Positions 35,436 through 43,954 of a stretch of 64,000 nucleotides of DNA are shown piece by piece. Location of the stretch: assembly GCF_001403875.1 (NCBI RefSeq), contig NZ_LN884299.1, positions 3,685,674 to 3,749,673 of the forward strand. Reading direction: 5' to 3'. How positions within the stretch are numbered: position 1 is the stretch's first letter; each line of letters opens with the position of its first letter. The stretch is from Paenibacillus ihumii (lineage in GTDB: Bacteria > Bacillota > Bacilli > Paenibacillales > Paenibacillaceae). The notes under the pieces are model-generated. The model did not search any database, was not told where the DNA came from, and worked only from the letters and a program-made list of their open reading frames with translations. The position numbers and the translations under genes are program-made.

Positions 35436-35476
35436 AAAAGAAGACCGCTGAACCTTAAGTTCGGCGGTCTTCTTGT
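35436..35476. terminator. Terminator of the lipoprotein gene (bidirectional)
   Basis: AAGAAGACCGCTGAAC and GTTCGGCGGTCTTCTT form a 16-bp stem with one mismatch and a 4-5 nt loop. On the minus strand it lies 14 nt after the stop codon and is followed by TTCG. The 35138-35430 interval otherwise contains only a weaker hairpin (AGGCCT...AGGCCT near 35240-35262). Confidence 0.8.
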
Positions 35477-35489
35477 TGCTCACTGGCGA

Positions 35490-36362
35490 TTAGCCTTGAA
35501 CTGCGCTGTCGATAACTTCTTGCGGAATTTTGATTTCTTCCACTTCATTTTGCTTCGAAATCGTGGACTTCATAATCATAGTCATGGATACGGATTGCCC
35601 TTCTACATCCATGTCCATTTCCATTTCAACGTCGGATCTCGTTGGAAGATACGTTTCTTTGTTCATGGCGTTGCTCAATTTGATGTTCTTGATTGTCATC
35701 ATTTCCAGCATTGCTGCTGCGTCTTCATTACCGCTGCCGGTTTGGCTCATCAAGTTTTTAGCCAGTTCTTTCAGCCCGTCTCCAGACAGTTCAGCAGACA
35801 GAACATATTCGTCGCCTTCTTCAGTAACCTTGCTTTCGTTAGCGATCGATTTAAATTGCTCCAATTGAGATTCCAGGTTAGCCGCCGATTCCATTTGGGC
35901 AACCAGATCTGCTTTCATCTCTTCAGGCAGCTTCACCCAAGTACCTTCTACTAGTGAATAAATACCATCATTCGTGATGTATTGCTCAATATCAGTTTTG
36001 CCCTCTGCTCCCATATCCATCGACATCACTTGATATATAGCGATTGGATCCTTTTGATAATCCAAGGTCATAGCGATTTTAATGTCCTGGTTCATCTCTT
36101 GGTCGCCTTGCTTGATCGTCATTTTTTGATCAATATCCGCTTCCATCTTAAAGCTCTTTAGCTCTTTGCTGGCTTCGGAAGATTTCGTAATCAGCTCATC
36201 CACAGTAGGCAGTGCGTCTTTAGAAGAATCTTTCGACGCTGCATTTGCACTGGCATTAGTGTTTGTCGGCACGTTAGCATTACCAGCTTCCTTTTCCTTT
36301 CCGCAAGCTGTGATGCCTACTAATAGAATTGCCCCCAATAATAATGCTGTAAGTTTTTTCAA
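35490..36362 (-). CDS. Lipoprotein of the DUF6612 type
   Basis: 290 residues from a TTG start with AGGAGG 9 nt upstream. The signal peptide LKKLTALLLGAILLVGITACGK ends in a lipobox (ITAC), so the mature protein begins with an acylated Cys on the outer face of the membrane. After an Asn/Ala/Ser-rich linker the body (ELITKSSEASKELKSFKMEADIDQKM...YQVMSMDMG...YITNDGIYSL...TWVKLP) follows the LolA/LppX-like, DUF6612 pattern of a half-barrel that may bind lipid or hydrophobic ligand. Function is not known. Confidence 0.85.
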   Translation of the reverse strand: MKKLTALLLGAILLVGITACGKEKEAGNANVPTNTNASANAASKDSSKDALPTVDELITKSSEASKELKSFKMEADIDQKMTIKQGDQEMNQDIKIAMTLDYQKDPIAIYQVMSMDMGAEGKTDIEQYITNDGIYSLVEGTWVKLPEEMKADLVAQMESAANLESQLEQFKSIANESKVTEEGDEYVLSAELSGDGLKELAKNLMSQTGSGNEDAAAMLEMMTIKNIKLSNAMNKETYLPTRSDVEMEMDMDVEGQSVSMTMIMKSTISKQNEVEEIKIPQEVIDSAVQG

Positions 36363-36579
36363 GATGTTTGTCCTCCTAGTTTTATGTAAAAGTCTCCTTA
36401 AACATATTAACCAAATTCCCCCATTAGTCAACAAGGAATATAGACCTATCCACTTTCTTTTTCAGTCTTAATTGCCCAGGAAAATAGAACCACAAACCCT
36501 GTAGGGTAGCTATCTGGCAAAGGGTAATCTATGATTATATTAATGTTAAAAATTTTATAATCTATAAGGAGTCCAACAA

Positions 36580-37185
36580 TTGAAGAACTTATTTGTAACC
36601 GGTTATCGGGCTCATGAGCTTGGTATTTACAACAATAAGCATAAAGGAATCCCCTATATTCAACAGGCGATCCGGAACAAGCTGATCCCCCTCCTGGAGG
36701 AAGGCTTGGAATGGGTGATTACCCCGGGACAATACGGCGTCGATCTTTGGGCATGCGAGGCTGCCATTTCGCTCAAGGCGCAATATCCGCAGTTGAAATG
36801 CTCCATTATTACGGCCTTCAGCAACCCGGAGGAGAAATGGAGTGACGAGAAAAAAGTGTATTACGAGCAGCTGCTGCGGCAAATCGATCATTATGCCGCC
36901 GTGAGCAAGGAGCCTTATCAGGGCAAATGGCAATTCATTGCGAGGGACGAGCTGCTCCTGCGAAAGACGGACGGCATCCTGCTTGTATATGACGAAGAGC
37001 TCGGCGAGGCTAGTCCAAAATTTATCAAGCAGCGGGCGCTGCGCAAACAGACGGAGGAGGGATATTCGGTTCTTACCATAAGCGCTGAAGAAATTCAGTC
37101 CGTTGCTGATGATGAAGCGGAAACTCAGTTTGATGATGTGCAAGCTTATGAATTGCTTGACCCTGGGGAGGGATCGTCAACATAA
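36580..37185 (+). CDS. ypsA: DUF1273 / YpsA family protein
   Basis: 201 residues. The sequence KNLFVTGYRAHELGIYNNKHKGIPYIQQAIRNKLIPLLEEGLEWVITPGQYGVDLWACEAA is characteristic of YpsA, a Rossmann-like (SLOG superfamily) protein; B. subtilis YpsA has been linked to cell division. Typical length is about 180; here the C-terminus adds ~20 acidic residues (VADDEAETQFDDVQ...). Start is TTG with AAGGAG 8 nt upstream. Confidence 0.92.
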   Translation: MKNLFVTGYRAHELGIYNNKHKGIPYIQQAIRNKLIPLLEEGLEWVITPGQYGVDLWACEAAISLKAQYPQLKCSIITAFSNPEEKWSDEKKVYYEQLLRQIDHYAAVSKEPYQGKWQFIARDELLLRKTDGILLVYDEELGEASPKFIKQRALRKQTEEGYSVLTISAEEIQSVADDEAETQFDDVQAYELLDPGEGSST

Positions 37186-37269
37186 AGGGATGTCGCGGCT
37201 CTAGCAATGAGTAAACTTTGCTCAATCAGCGAGAAAATTTAATATTCTTGGTCTGAAGCCATTACACGG

Positions 37270-37605
37270 CGAGTGAGAGCCACTGCTCCTTCAACGCGAA
37301 TTTAACCTTCGACCCGAGCAGGGACTCGCATTACTTCTTCAATGCGAACTTGGCCGTCGACTCGAGCGGGGGCTCGCATTACTCCTTCAATGCGAACTTG
37401 GCCTTCAACTCTAGCAGGGGCTGGCGTTACTCCTTCAATGCGAACCTGGCCTTCAACTCTAGCAGGGGCTGGCGTTACTCCTTCAATGCGAACCTGGCCT
37501 TCAACTCTAGCAGGGGCTGGCGTTACTCCTTCAATGCGAACTTGGCCTTCAACTCTAGCAGGGGCTGGCGCTACTCCTTCAATGCGATCTATAGTTTGAC
37601 TTAAT
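37270..37605. repeat. 48-bp tandem array
   Basis: Five to six copies of a 48-bp unit containing CTCCTTCAATGCGAAC and TTCAACTCTAGCAGGGG; the leftmost copies are more diverged. Two frames stay open but would encode simple 16-residue repeats without a ribosome binding site. It flanks a diverged core of the dispersed repeat family. Confidence 0.93.
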
Positions 37606-37629
37606 GCCCATTTCTCTGACTATTCTGAC

Positions 37630-37835
37630 TATACTATTTAATTGGATTTCGTGTGTTTATTCTGTTTTGAACAGCCAACAAAGAGAAAATGGATGGATAT
37701 TGTGTATCTAAAAACGCTATCTTCCTCTGATTCGCTTTCTTTCTTCACTATTAATGACACGAAATCCAGTTAACTGCGCGCATTATGCCCGCCTGTATTT
37801 TTTAAATACCAAAAATCCATCCATTATTCATTTTT
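37630..37835 (+). repeat. Dispersed repeat core, diverged copy
   Basis: Contains TTGGATTTCGTG, ATGGATGGATATTGTG, ACACGAAATCCAGTTAA and AAATCCATCCATT in the > > < < order seen in the other copies, with the intervening TCTTCCTC...TTTCTTCACTATTAATGACA block matching the middle of the copy at 45.7 kb. The 48-bp array lies on its left. Confidence 0.6.
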
Positions 37836-37865
37836 CATCCCTCTAACCTGGCTTGAGCCGAGATG

Positions 37866-37908
37866 CAAGAAACCTCTAGTCCGTCTCTTGCCGAACTAAA
37901 GGTTTCTC
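37866..37908 (-). terminator. Terminator overlapping the stop of the 61-aa gene
   Basis: Minus-strand AGAAACCTTTAGT and ACTAGAGGTTTCT pair around a ~12-nt loop, followed by TGCAT. The stop codon of the small gene lies within the left arm. Confidence 0.65.
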
Positions 37909-38081
37909 AAAATGACGGCACTTGCCAACTCCGACTGTACGATGTTCCAAGTGGTCTCCCCTTCATATGCCTCGTTAATTTCCATTTGGAGCATTTCCAT
38001 TTGGGATCGCAGTTTGTGGATAACTGTCGACAGTGGTCTAACTTGGCTAACCTCATCGTCAACAATGAATAGCTTCAGCAA
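37896..38081 (-). CDS. Small protein, possibly Spo0E-like
   Basis: 61 residues from a TTG start with GGGGGAG 6 nt upstream, ending in a terminator hairpin; both signals favour a real gene. The stretch TVIHKLRSQMEMLQMEINEAYEG...IVQSELASAVI has the I..LR..M helix, a loop and a second helix with SELxxxI, as in the Spo0E family of small aspartyl-phosphate phosphatases that drain the sporulation phosphorelay. The catalytic SQELD signature is only partly matched, so the assignment is tentative. Confidence 0.5.
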   Translation of the reverse strand: MLKLFIVDDEVSQVRPLSTVIHKLRSQMEMLQMEINEAYEGETTWNIVQSELASAVILRNL

Positions 38082-38389
38082 AACAATCTCCCCCTGTTCA
38101 TATGCCGTACAAGCTCCACTGTTGCATCAATTCCACTGCTGCAGCAACTCCAAAAAAAGAAGGGCTACCAAAAGACTCGAGAAGGCAGCAGCCTGGCAAT
38201 ATCATTTTGTTTAGATAGAAAGTATCACTATTTGTGCAGACTTGCCGCGATTCGCTGCTGGCTTAACATGACCATCGCCCGCCGACCATAATCGTCTTGT
38301 AAGCCCAGAGGACTCAAATTTTTTCGCAAAAAAACGCCCCCAGCCCAATCCAGTCACCGCCGTCATGCAGCTAATCCCGAGTACTGAGA

Positions 38390-38485
38390 GCTGCATGCTG
38401 GGAGCCGCGTGCTGGAACTGCCTATTGGGAACTGCGTATTGGGTACCGCGTGTTGGGTACCGCGTGATGGGAGCCGCGTCGAGGC
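38390..38485. repeat. 14-15-bp tandem array (TTGGGTACCGCGTG)
   Basis: Five to six imperfect copies of TGGGTACCGCGTGT / TGGGAGCCGCGTGC. No gene spans it. The 38082-38390 interval contains nothing else that I can identify. Confidence 0.7.
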
Positions 38486-38518
38486 GAAAAACAGTAAGAC
38501 GGCATCCATGCTAAAGAT

Positions 38519-39019
38519 TTAACTCGAGCGCTGCTGCAGTTCCTTCCATACTTTCTTGTTGCTGTATTCCTTATTCGTGCTAATGTCCAGACCGAACCAG
38601 TCCGGCGGCGTGAACCCGGTCGCTTCCTCTTCGGACGCAAACTCCACCTCGAGCACCATCAAATCAATTTGATCATACAGGTCGATCTCAATGATTCGTC
38701 CGTTCCAAATTGCCGTTACCCGGTTCTTCGTTAAAGGAACTGCTTGGTGTATCCCTGTAATCTGTTCGTAGATCCCTTCCGATATTTCGTACTCTACTTC
38801 CTCCCGAAGCAGACCATGCCCCTTCTTAAAGGTATGCGTATATGTAACCTCGCCTGTAGTCAAGTCCTTGATTTTGCGCACGCGCAACTCCTGATCGCCA
38901 GCCAGCGCCAAGTAGGTCTGCTCAATTCGATGCTCAGACTCCAGTTGCAGATGCCCTGCTTCAATTAAAGACTGGGGAATTTCCCCAAGCAGAAATTTAC
39001 GCTCAATTTCAAATGACAT
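38519..39019 (-). CDS. CYTH-domain protein
   Basis: 166 residues from an ATG with AAGGAG upstream (12 nt). The diagnostic EIERKF motif at residues 4-9 opens a CYTH triphosphate-tunnel domain, followed by the alternating charged strands QELRVRKIKD, TYTHTFKKG, LREEVEYEIS and IIEIDLYDQ...LMVLEVEFASEEEA. Members hydrolyse inorganic triphosphate or act as adenylate cyclases; the single-domain bacterial form with HxARF-free EIERKF usually is a (tri)phosphatase. Neighbours give no further clue. Confidence 0.9.
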   Translation of the reverse strand: MSFEIERKFLLGEIPQSLIEAGHLQLESEHRIEQTYLALAGDQELRVRKIKDLTTGEVTYTHTFKKGHGLLREEVEYEISEGIYEQITGIHQAVPLTKNRVTAIWNGRIIEIDLYDQIDLMVLEVEFASEEEATGFTPPDWFGLDISTNKEYSNKKVWKELQQRSS

Positions 39020-39334
39020 TTGCCAACACATCTCCTTCTCTAGGATGACATTCCCTTGCAAGTTAGCGTGCAGAAAGCTTTTCGCTAGAACAGCTACCAG
39101 CTAGACTCGTAGACCTTCTACCAGCCCTCCGGCACCTGAAGGACTTTTCGCTAAAGCTATCAGCTAGACACACAACTTAACATACAACTTATCTTACAAC
39201 TTACACTTACTTGCAACTTATCTTATACCTGCCTTATACTTACCTTATTTTACCTTACACTTACTTTGCAACTAGCAGCAATAACACTAGAAGCTAGGCT
39301 TACCAAGCAACTACGCTAACTAAACTGGCCAGCT

Positions 39335-39485
39335 TACCAAGCTTATCATACTCACTATACTTGCCATACTTACCATACTTGCCATACCTGCCATACCTGC
39401 CATACCTGCCATACTAACCTTATCCTACCATACTTACCAAGCTTACCAAGCTTACCGTACACCAAACTCACCGAACTTACCGAAC
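39335..39485. repeat. 10-bp CCATACCTG / CTTACCAAG low-complexity array
   Basis: Short direct repeats of CCATACTTG/CCATACCTG followed by CTTACCAAG and ACCGAACT units. The stretch 39062-39335 is likewise low-complexity (CTTACAACTTA). No gene found. Confidence 0.75.
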
Positions 39486-39494
39486 TCACCGAGC

Positions 39495-40094
39495 TCACTT
39501 AAACCATCCCTTCTCCTTAAAACGGGTAATGGCCTCGATTCGATTGCTTACTCCCAGCTTATCTAGGATAACGGAAATATAATTGCGGACCGTCCCTGTG
39601 GTAATAAACAGCTCGCTAGCAATTTCCTTGGTATTCTTCCCGTCGGCGACAAGCCCCAGCACTTCTTTCTCCCGCTCGGTTAACGGATTCGCTTCCCCAT
39701 AGGCCTCATCGACAAGCTCTGATGCGTAAATTCTGCGCCCCGCCATAATGCTGCGAATAGAAGTCGCCAATTCCTCGCTTGGACTATCCTTCAGCAAATA
39801 CCCGCTTGCCCCGGCTTTAATCGCCCGCTCAAAATACCCCGAACGAGCGAAGGTTGTCAGAATCATTACTTTACAGCCGGAGCCTTTCAGCTCTTCCGCC
39901 GCGTCCAGACCATTCTTCACGGGCATTTCAATATCCATAATGCAAATGTCCGGCTTATGCTGGTGAACCAGCCGGACGGCATCTTCCCCATTGCTAGCCC
40001 TGCCGACAACTTTCATATCCTCCTCTAAATCAAGGATTGAAGCAAGTGCCCCGAGCAGCATGCGCTGATCTTCGGCAATCACAATTCGGATCAT
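39495..40094 (-). CDS. desR: DesR-like response regulator
   Basis: 199 residues. The receiver domain has IAEDQRMLLGAL (acidic pair), phospho-acceptor Asp in CIMDIEMPVKNGL (Asp54) and KAGASGYLLKD. The C-terminal NarL/LuxR-type HTH is LTEREKEVLGLVADGKNTKEIASELFITTGTVRNYISVILDKLGVSNRIEAI. Size, order and neighbours match B. subtilis DesR, which activates the desaturase gene when phosphorylated. It overlaps the kinase gene by 4 nt. Confidence 0.9.
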   Translation of the reverse strand: MIRIVIAEDQRMLLGALASILDLEEDMKVVGRASNGEDAVRLVHQHKPDICIMDIEMPVKNGLDAAEELKGSGCKVMILTTFARSGYFERAIKAGASGYLLKDSPSEELATSIRSIMAGRRIYASELVDEAYGEANPLTEREKEVLGLVADGKNTKEIASELFITTGTVRNYISVILDKLGVSNRIEAITRFKEKGWFK

Positions 40095-41227
40095 ATCGGT
40101 GCCTCCTCTACGGGTTGTTTTAGTGAACTAGGAACTTTAATCGTCAGCATCGTTCCTTCATTTGAAGTAATTTCCATGCTTCCATTAACAAATTCGAGGC
40201 GTTCCTTCATTCCCTTCAGACCATTTCCCTTGAAGTAGAACGAGTTGACGGCTATGCCTACACCATTATCCTGTATTGTAACAATGAATTCACCGCGGGA
40301 CGGCTTGATTACTATAGAGCAGGCTGTAGCGCTGCTATGCTTGACGATATTCGTTACAGCTTCCTTAAGACACATGCTGAGCACATTCTCATTCATCAAC
40401 GAAATGTCCAGCTGCTCAGGATCCCCTTCCAGCGAGAATTCAATTTGAGCTGCCTTCAATATTTGCCTGATCCGGAATAGCTCATCCTGTAATCTCGTCC
40501 CTCTCATCTGGGTTACCAACTCGCGAACTTCCTTCAAGGCCACTCTAGCTGTCTGGCGCACATCAGCAATCTCAGCCTGCGCCCGGGAAGGATGCTCGAC
40601 AATCAACCGGCCAGCAAGATCACTCTTTAAACCAATTAAAGACAGCTTCTGGCCCAGCGTATCATGTAAATCCCGAGCAATTCGCTGCCGCTCCTCCAGC
40701 TTCACCAGCTCCGATATCCGTTTATTCGCATCCTTCAGCTGCACCTGCAGATGATCGCTCTTATTGCGGTTATACGTCGTAACAGGCAGCAGAATAACAC
40801 CGATCAAACTGACAAGAACGAAGGGAAGCTGTGTAATGAACCACGAAGTTTTCGTAAGAAATCCCCAATTGATCGTTACCACCGTCGTGACCAGATGAAC
40901 TGTATACAACGTAATAAAGCCCACCTTGTTCTTGATATTTCCTATGAAGAAGGCCAGAAACAAAGAGAAATAAACATAGCCGAACAGCATCGTCATCGTA
41001 ATTGAAATAGCGATCTGCAAGCTGGTCCAGAAATATACCTTCCAGCCCGTGGATACAAATGACAGAACATAGCAGGCGAAGAAAGCGATGATCAACAAGC
41101 TTCCCAACACAATCTGGTAGGGCGCAGACGATCGGAAGATGAAGTAAAAAGGCAAAATGTAGAAAACCACCCAGATGTACGGACTCAACCCGGTGTTTCT
41201 TTGAAAAATCTGATACCATTTCTGCAT
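40091..41227 (-). CDS. desK: DesK-like sensor histidine kinase (thermosensor)
   Basis: 378 residues. Five or so transmembrane segments occupy residues ~12-155; a two-helix linker leads to the HisKA_3 box RQRIARDLHDTLGQKLSLIGLKSDLA, with His as phosphorylation site, and an HATPase domain with LKEAVTNIVKHSSATAC and VTIQDNGVGI...GNGLKGMKERLEFVNGSM. DesK senses membrane thickness and fluidity in B. subtilis. The ATG at 41227 has GGTGGGG upstream and is preferred over a GTG at 41239. Confidence 0.92.
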   Translation of the reverse strand: MQKWYQIFQRNTGLSPYIWVVFYILPFYFIFRSSAPYQIVLGSLLIIAFFACYVLSFVSTGWKVYFWTSLQIAISITMTMLFGYVYFSLFLAFFIGNIKNKVGFITLYTVHLVTTVVTINWGFLTKTSWFITQLPFVLVSLIGVILLPVTTYNRNKSDHLQVQLKDANKRISELVKLEERQRIARDLHDTLGQKLSLIGLKSDLAGRLIVEHPSRAQAEIADVRQTARVALKEVRELVTQMRGTRLQDELFRIRQILKAAQIEFSLEGDPEQLDISLMNENVLSMCLKEAVTNIVKHSSATACSIVIKPSRGEFIVTIQDNGVGIAVNSFYFKGNGLKGMKERLEFVNGSMEITSNEGTMLTIKVPSSLKQPVEEAPI

Positions 41228-41294
41228 TTTCCCCACCACCTTTTGTTAGGATGATTCATTCTTTTCAATACCCCATTATTCAGTTAGTATAAAC

Positions 41295-41338
41295 AAAGAA
41301 CAAGCCCATTACTATCCAAATAAGGGGCTTGTTCTACT
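41295..41338 (-). terminator. Terminator between desaturase and kinase genes
   Basis: AGAACAAGCCC / GGGCTTGTTCT 11-bp perfect stem followed by TTGTTT, right after the desaturase stop codon. The kinase/regulator pair therefore probably also has its own promoter. Confidence 0.85.
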
Positions 41339-42391
41339 TTATTTTGCTTGAACGCTTGATAACGGACTAGGACTGTGGCCAACAGTAGGTTTGCGCTGAA
41401 CCTCCTTTAGCTCCTTAAAAGAAATAAACGTCTTGCTCCGTTCGTCCCACAGACGGAAGCGCAGCGATTTAAGACTCGTTCTGATTGTGATCGTCGTCGC
41501 TTTCTGCAGGGGCGGCGTAGCCTCATGAGCCTTTTCCAGATTGTAATTTGGCACCTTCGGACTCAAATGATGAACATGATGGAACCCGATGTTGCCAGTA
41601 ATCCATTGCAGAATTTTTGGCAGCTTATAATAAGAGCTGCCTTCCACCGCAGCGTTCACATATTCCCATTCTTCATCATGCTCAAAATAAGAATGCTCGA
41701 ACTGGTGCTGAACATAGAATAACCAAATGCCCAACATACCAGATACGAAGAAGATCGGCAGCTGCACCAGCACGAAGGCCTGCCAGCCGATCGCCCATAT
41801 TAATAATCCATATACGCCGACTAGCGCCACATTGGTCACGTAAGTGCTAATTCTCTCTTTTCTCCGAGCATCCTTGCGATTAAACCGATAAGCCACAAGG
41901 AAAATATAGATCGGTCCGACAACAAGCATCATGAACGGATTGCGATACATCCGATAGACGAATTTCGTCCAGGCCGAGGCAGCCATATACTCATCGATCG
42001 TAAGGAGCCACATATCTCCAACTCCGCGCTTATCGAGGTTGCTGCTCGTTGCGTGGTGGATCGAGTGGGTATTTTTCCATTGCTGATAAGGACACAGCGT
42101 GAGAACACCCGTGATCGTTCCTAGTATTTCATTAGCCAACCGGCTCTTGAAAAAAGACTGGTGACAGCAGTCATGGAATATAATGAAGGTTCTGACTAGA
42201 AAACCGCCAGCAACGATGGTGATCGGCAAGGTCAACCAATAGGATACCGAAAGGCTTAAATAAGCGCCATACCATAGAAGCACGAGGGGCAGCAAGGTAT
42301 TGAACAGTTGGCGGATACTTGATTTCATGTCAATCTCCTCGTAGGGAGCTACGTTTTTCTTCAAATCTGACAGACGGCTGGATTTATTCAT
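41339..42391 (-). CDS. des: Acyl-lipid fatty acid desaturase
   Basis: 350 residues. Introduces a double bond into fatty acids of membrane phospholipids. Three histidine boxes are present: HDCCHQ (Hx3H), HSIHH and HHVHH (both HxxHH), separated by hydrophobic pairs as in the membrane di-iron desaturases. ATG at 42391 with GGGGAGG 7 nt upstream. The gene sits next to DesK/DesR and has a DesR-like site in its promoter, so it should be induced in the cold. Confidence 0.95.
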   Translation of the reverse strand: MNKSSRLSDLKKNVAPYEEIDMKSSIRQLFNTLLPLVLLWYGAYLSLSVSYWLTLPITIVAGGFLVRTFIIFHDCCHQSFFKSRLANEILGTITGVLTLCPYQQWKNTHSIHHATSSNLDKRGVGDMWLLTIDEYMAASAWTKFVYRMYRNPFMMLVVGPIYIFLVAYRFNRKDARRKERISTYVTNVALVGVYGLLIWAIGWQAFVLVQLPIFFVSGMLGIWLFYVQHQFEHSYFEHDEEWEYVNAAVEGSSYYKLPKILQWITGNIGFHHVHHLSPKVPNYNLEKAHEATPPLQKATTITIRTSLKSLRFRLWDERSKTFISFKELKEVQRKPTVGHSPSPLSSVQAK

Positions 42392-42465
42392 CTTTTTTCC
42401 TCCCCGGGCCTGACGCACCAATATGAAACAAACGACTGGAACGCCGAAATCCTTGATGTATTCTA

Positions 42466-42532
42466 ATTATAAAAAATACGGCCTAGGTCAGACAGATACA
42501 TCCGTCAGGACTTGAACATGATAAATGTCATA
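42466..42532 (-). promoter_or_regulatory. Promoter and candidate DesR operator of the desaturase gene
   Basis: Minus strand: an imperfect palindrome ATGACATTTATCATG at about 42517-42531, then GTCTGA near 42488-42493 as a weak -35 and a consensus -10 TATAAT at 42466-42471 with 16-nt spacing. Placement just upstream of -35 fits an activator site for the neighbouring response regulator. Confidence 0.6.
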
Positions 42533-42619
42533 CCCGCTCTCCTGTTTATTCGTTGTTTCACCTTTCAAACTGGCTATACATACAGAACATAACTAACTGG
42601 CCGCAAAATAGTAACCAGC

Positions 42620-42650
42620 ACAACAACGCCCGCCAGAAGGCGAGCGTTAG
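42620..42650 (-). terminator. Hairpin downstream of the aminotransferase gene
   Basis: AACGCTCGCC-TTCT-GGCGGGCGTT stem (one G-T pair) followed by GTTGTG; T-tail weak. Confidence 0.6.
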
Positions 42651-42672
42651 ATTTAAGCTATATCATCGCTTC

Positions 42673-43878
42673 TTACGAGGACTGCAGCAGCGGCAGCCTC
42701 ACGAAGCGCTCGATCCGCTCTACGGCCTCCTGCAGCTGGGACATGCCAGCAGCATAGGAGCAGCGGATATAGCCTTCCCCGCCAGCCCCGAACACATGGC
42801 CAGGGACGGCCGCCACTCCCGCTTCCTTCAGCAGGCGCTGTGCGAATTCCTGCGAGCTGAGTCCCATGCTGGCGATTGACGGGAATACATAGAAGGCTCC
42901 CGCCGGCTCATGGCATGAAAGGCCGATATCCCGCAATGCAGTGACCAGCCATTTCCTGCGCTGATCGTAAGAGCGGATCATTTCCTCCATCTCCCCTAGA
43001 CCGCCGCGCAAGGCTGCAATCGCCGCCACCTGGCCCATCATCGGCGCGCACATCGCCGTGTATTGATGGATTTTCAGCATCGCCGCAATCAGTTCAGCAT
43101 TGCCGCATACATAGCCGACCCGCCAGCCTGTCATGGCGAAGGCCTTCGAGAAACCGCTGATCACGAGCGTGCGCTCCTTCATGCCAGGCAGCGAGGCGAT
43201 GCTGTCGTGGCGCTGTCCATAGCTCAGCTCCGCATAGACTTCATCGGAAATGACGATAAGATTATGAGCAATGGCAAGCTCGGCGATCGGTGCCAGATCC
43301 TCCCTCGTCATGACAGCCCCAGTCGGATTGTTCGGATAATTCAATATCAGCACTTTAGAACGGGGCGTGAGATGACGCCGGAGATCTTGGGCGCGCAGCT
43401 TGAACTCTTCGTCTGCCGAGGTCTGCACCTCTATAACCTTGCCTCCGTGCAGCTGGGCGATAGGCGAATAGGCGATATAGCTCGGCGTCGGTACAATTAC
43501 CTCATCCCCGGGTCTAAGCATCGTGCGAAGAGCCAGATCCACCGCTTCGCTGCTGCCTACGGTTACGAATATTTCATTCGCCGGGTCATAGTCTAGACCG
43601 AATCTTGCCTGCAGATATCTAGCGATTTCCTCCCGAAGCTCCAGCAGCCCGGCGTTCGGGGTGTACCCCGTCGCCCCGCGGTTCAGCGCCGCGATACAGG
43701 CCTCGATCACAGGCCGTGGCGTGACGAAATCCGGCTCGCCCACAGCGAGGGATATGACTTGCTCATCTGCCGCCCCCAGGAAAGCCCTGATCCCAGATGG
43801 AGGTATCTCCCGTACGATCGGGTTAATCCAGTCATTGCTCCAGTCACTGCTCCGGTCATAACTCATCTCATTACTCAT
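42673..43878 (-). CDS. PLP-dependent aminotransferase (class I, PatA-like)
   Basis: 401 residues. Fold type I aminotransferase: VISLAVGEPDF, ATGYTPNAGLLELREEIARYL, NYPNNPTGAVM, ISDEVYAELSY and the Schiff-base Lys in SGFSKAFAMTGWRVGY (about residue 247). It resembles the Bacillus PatA/aspartate-type enzymes that act on amino acids such as N-acetyl-diaminopimelate, but substrate is not readable. RBS GGGAGTG 6 nt upstream. It follows a MocR-type regulator by 76 nt on the same strand, suggesting an operon. Confidence 0.92.
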   Translation of the reverse strand: MSNEMSYDRSSDWSNDWINPIVREIPPSGIRAFLGAADEQVISLAVGEPDFVTPRPVIEACIAALNRGATGYTPNAGLLELREEIARYLQARFGLDYDPANEIFVTVGSSEAVDLALRTMLRPGDEVIVPTPSYIAYSPIAQLHGGKVIEVQTSADEEFKLRAQDLRRHLTPRSKVLILNYPNNPTGAVMTREDLAPIAELAIAHNLIVISDEVYAELSYGQRHDSIASLPGMKERTLVISGFSKAFAMTGWRVGYVCGNAELIAAMLKIHQYTAMCAPMMGQVAAIAALRGGLGEMEEMIRSYDQRRKWLVTALRDIGLSCHEPAGAFYVFPSIASMGLSSQEFAQRLLKEAGVAAVPGHVFGAGGEGYIRCSYAAGMSQLQEAVERIERFVRLPLLQSS

Positions 43879-43954
43879 TCAGCCCACTCCCGTCCCATTC
43901 AATTGCTTCCTGCTGCGAGAATCGATCATAACCAGGATTGAAGTATAATTACTT

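Noticed and set aside
37342..37604. Two overlapping frames reading as 16-residue repeats
   Set aside because: Both follow from the 48-bp period; there is no start signal, and the array sits in an intergenic repeat.
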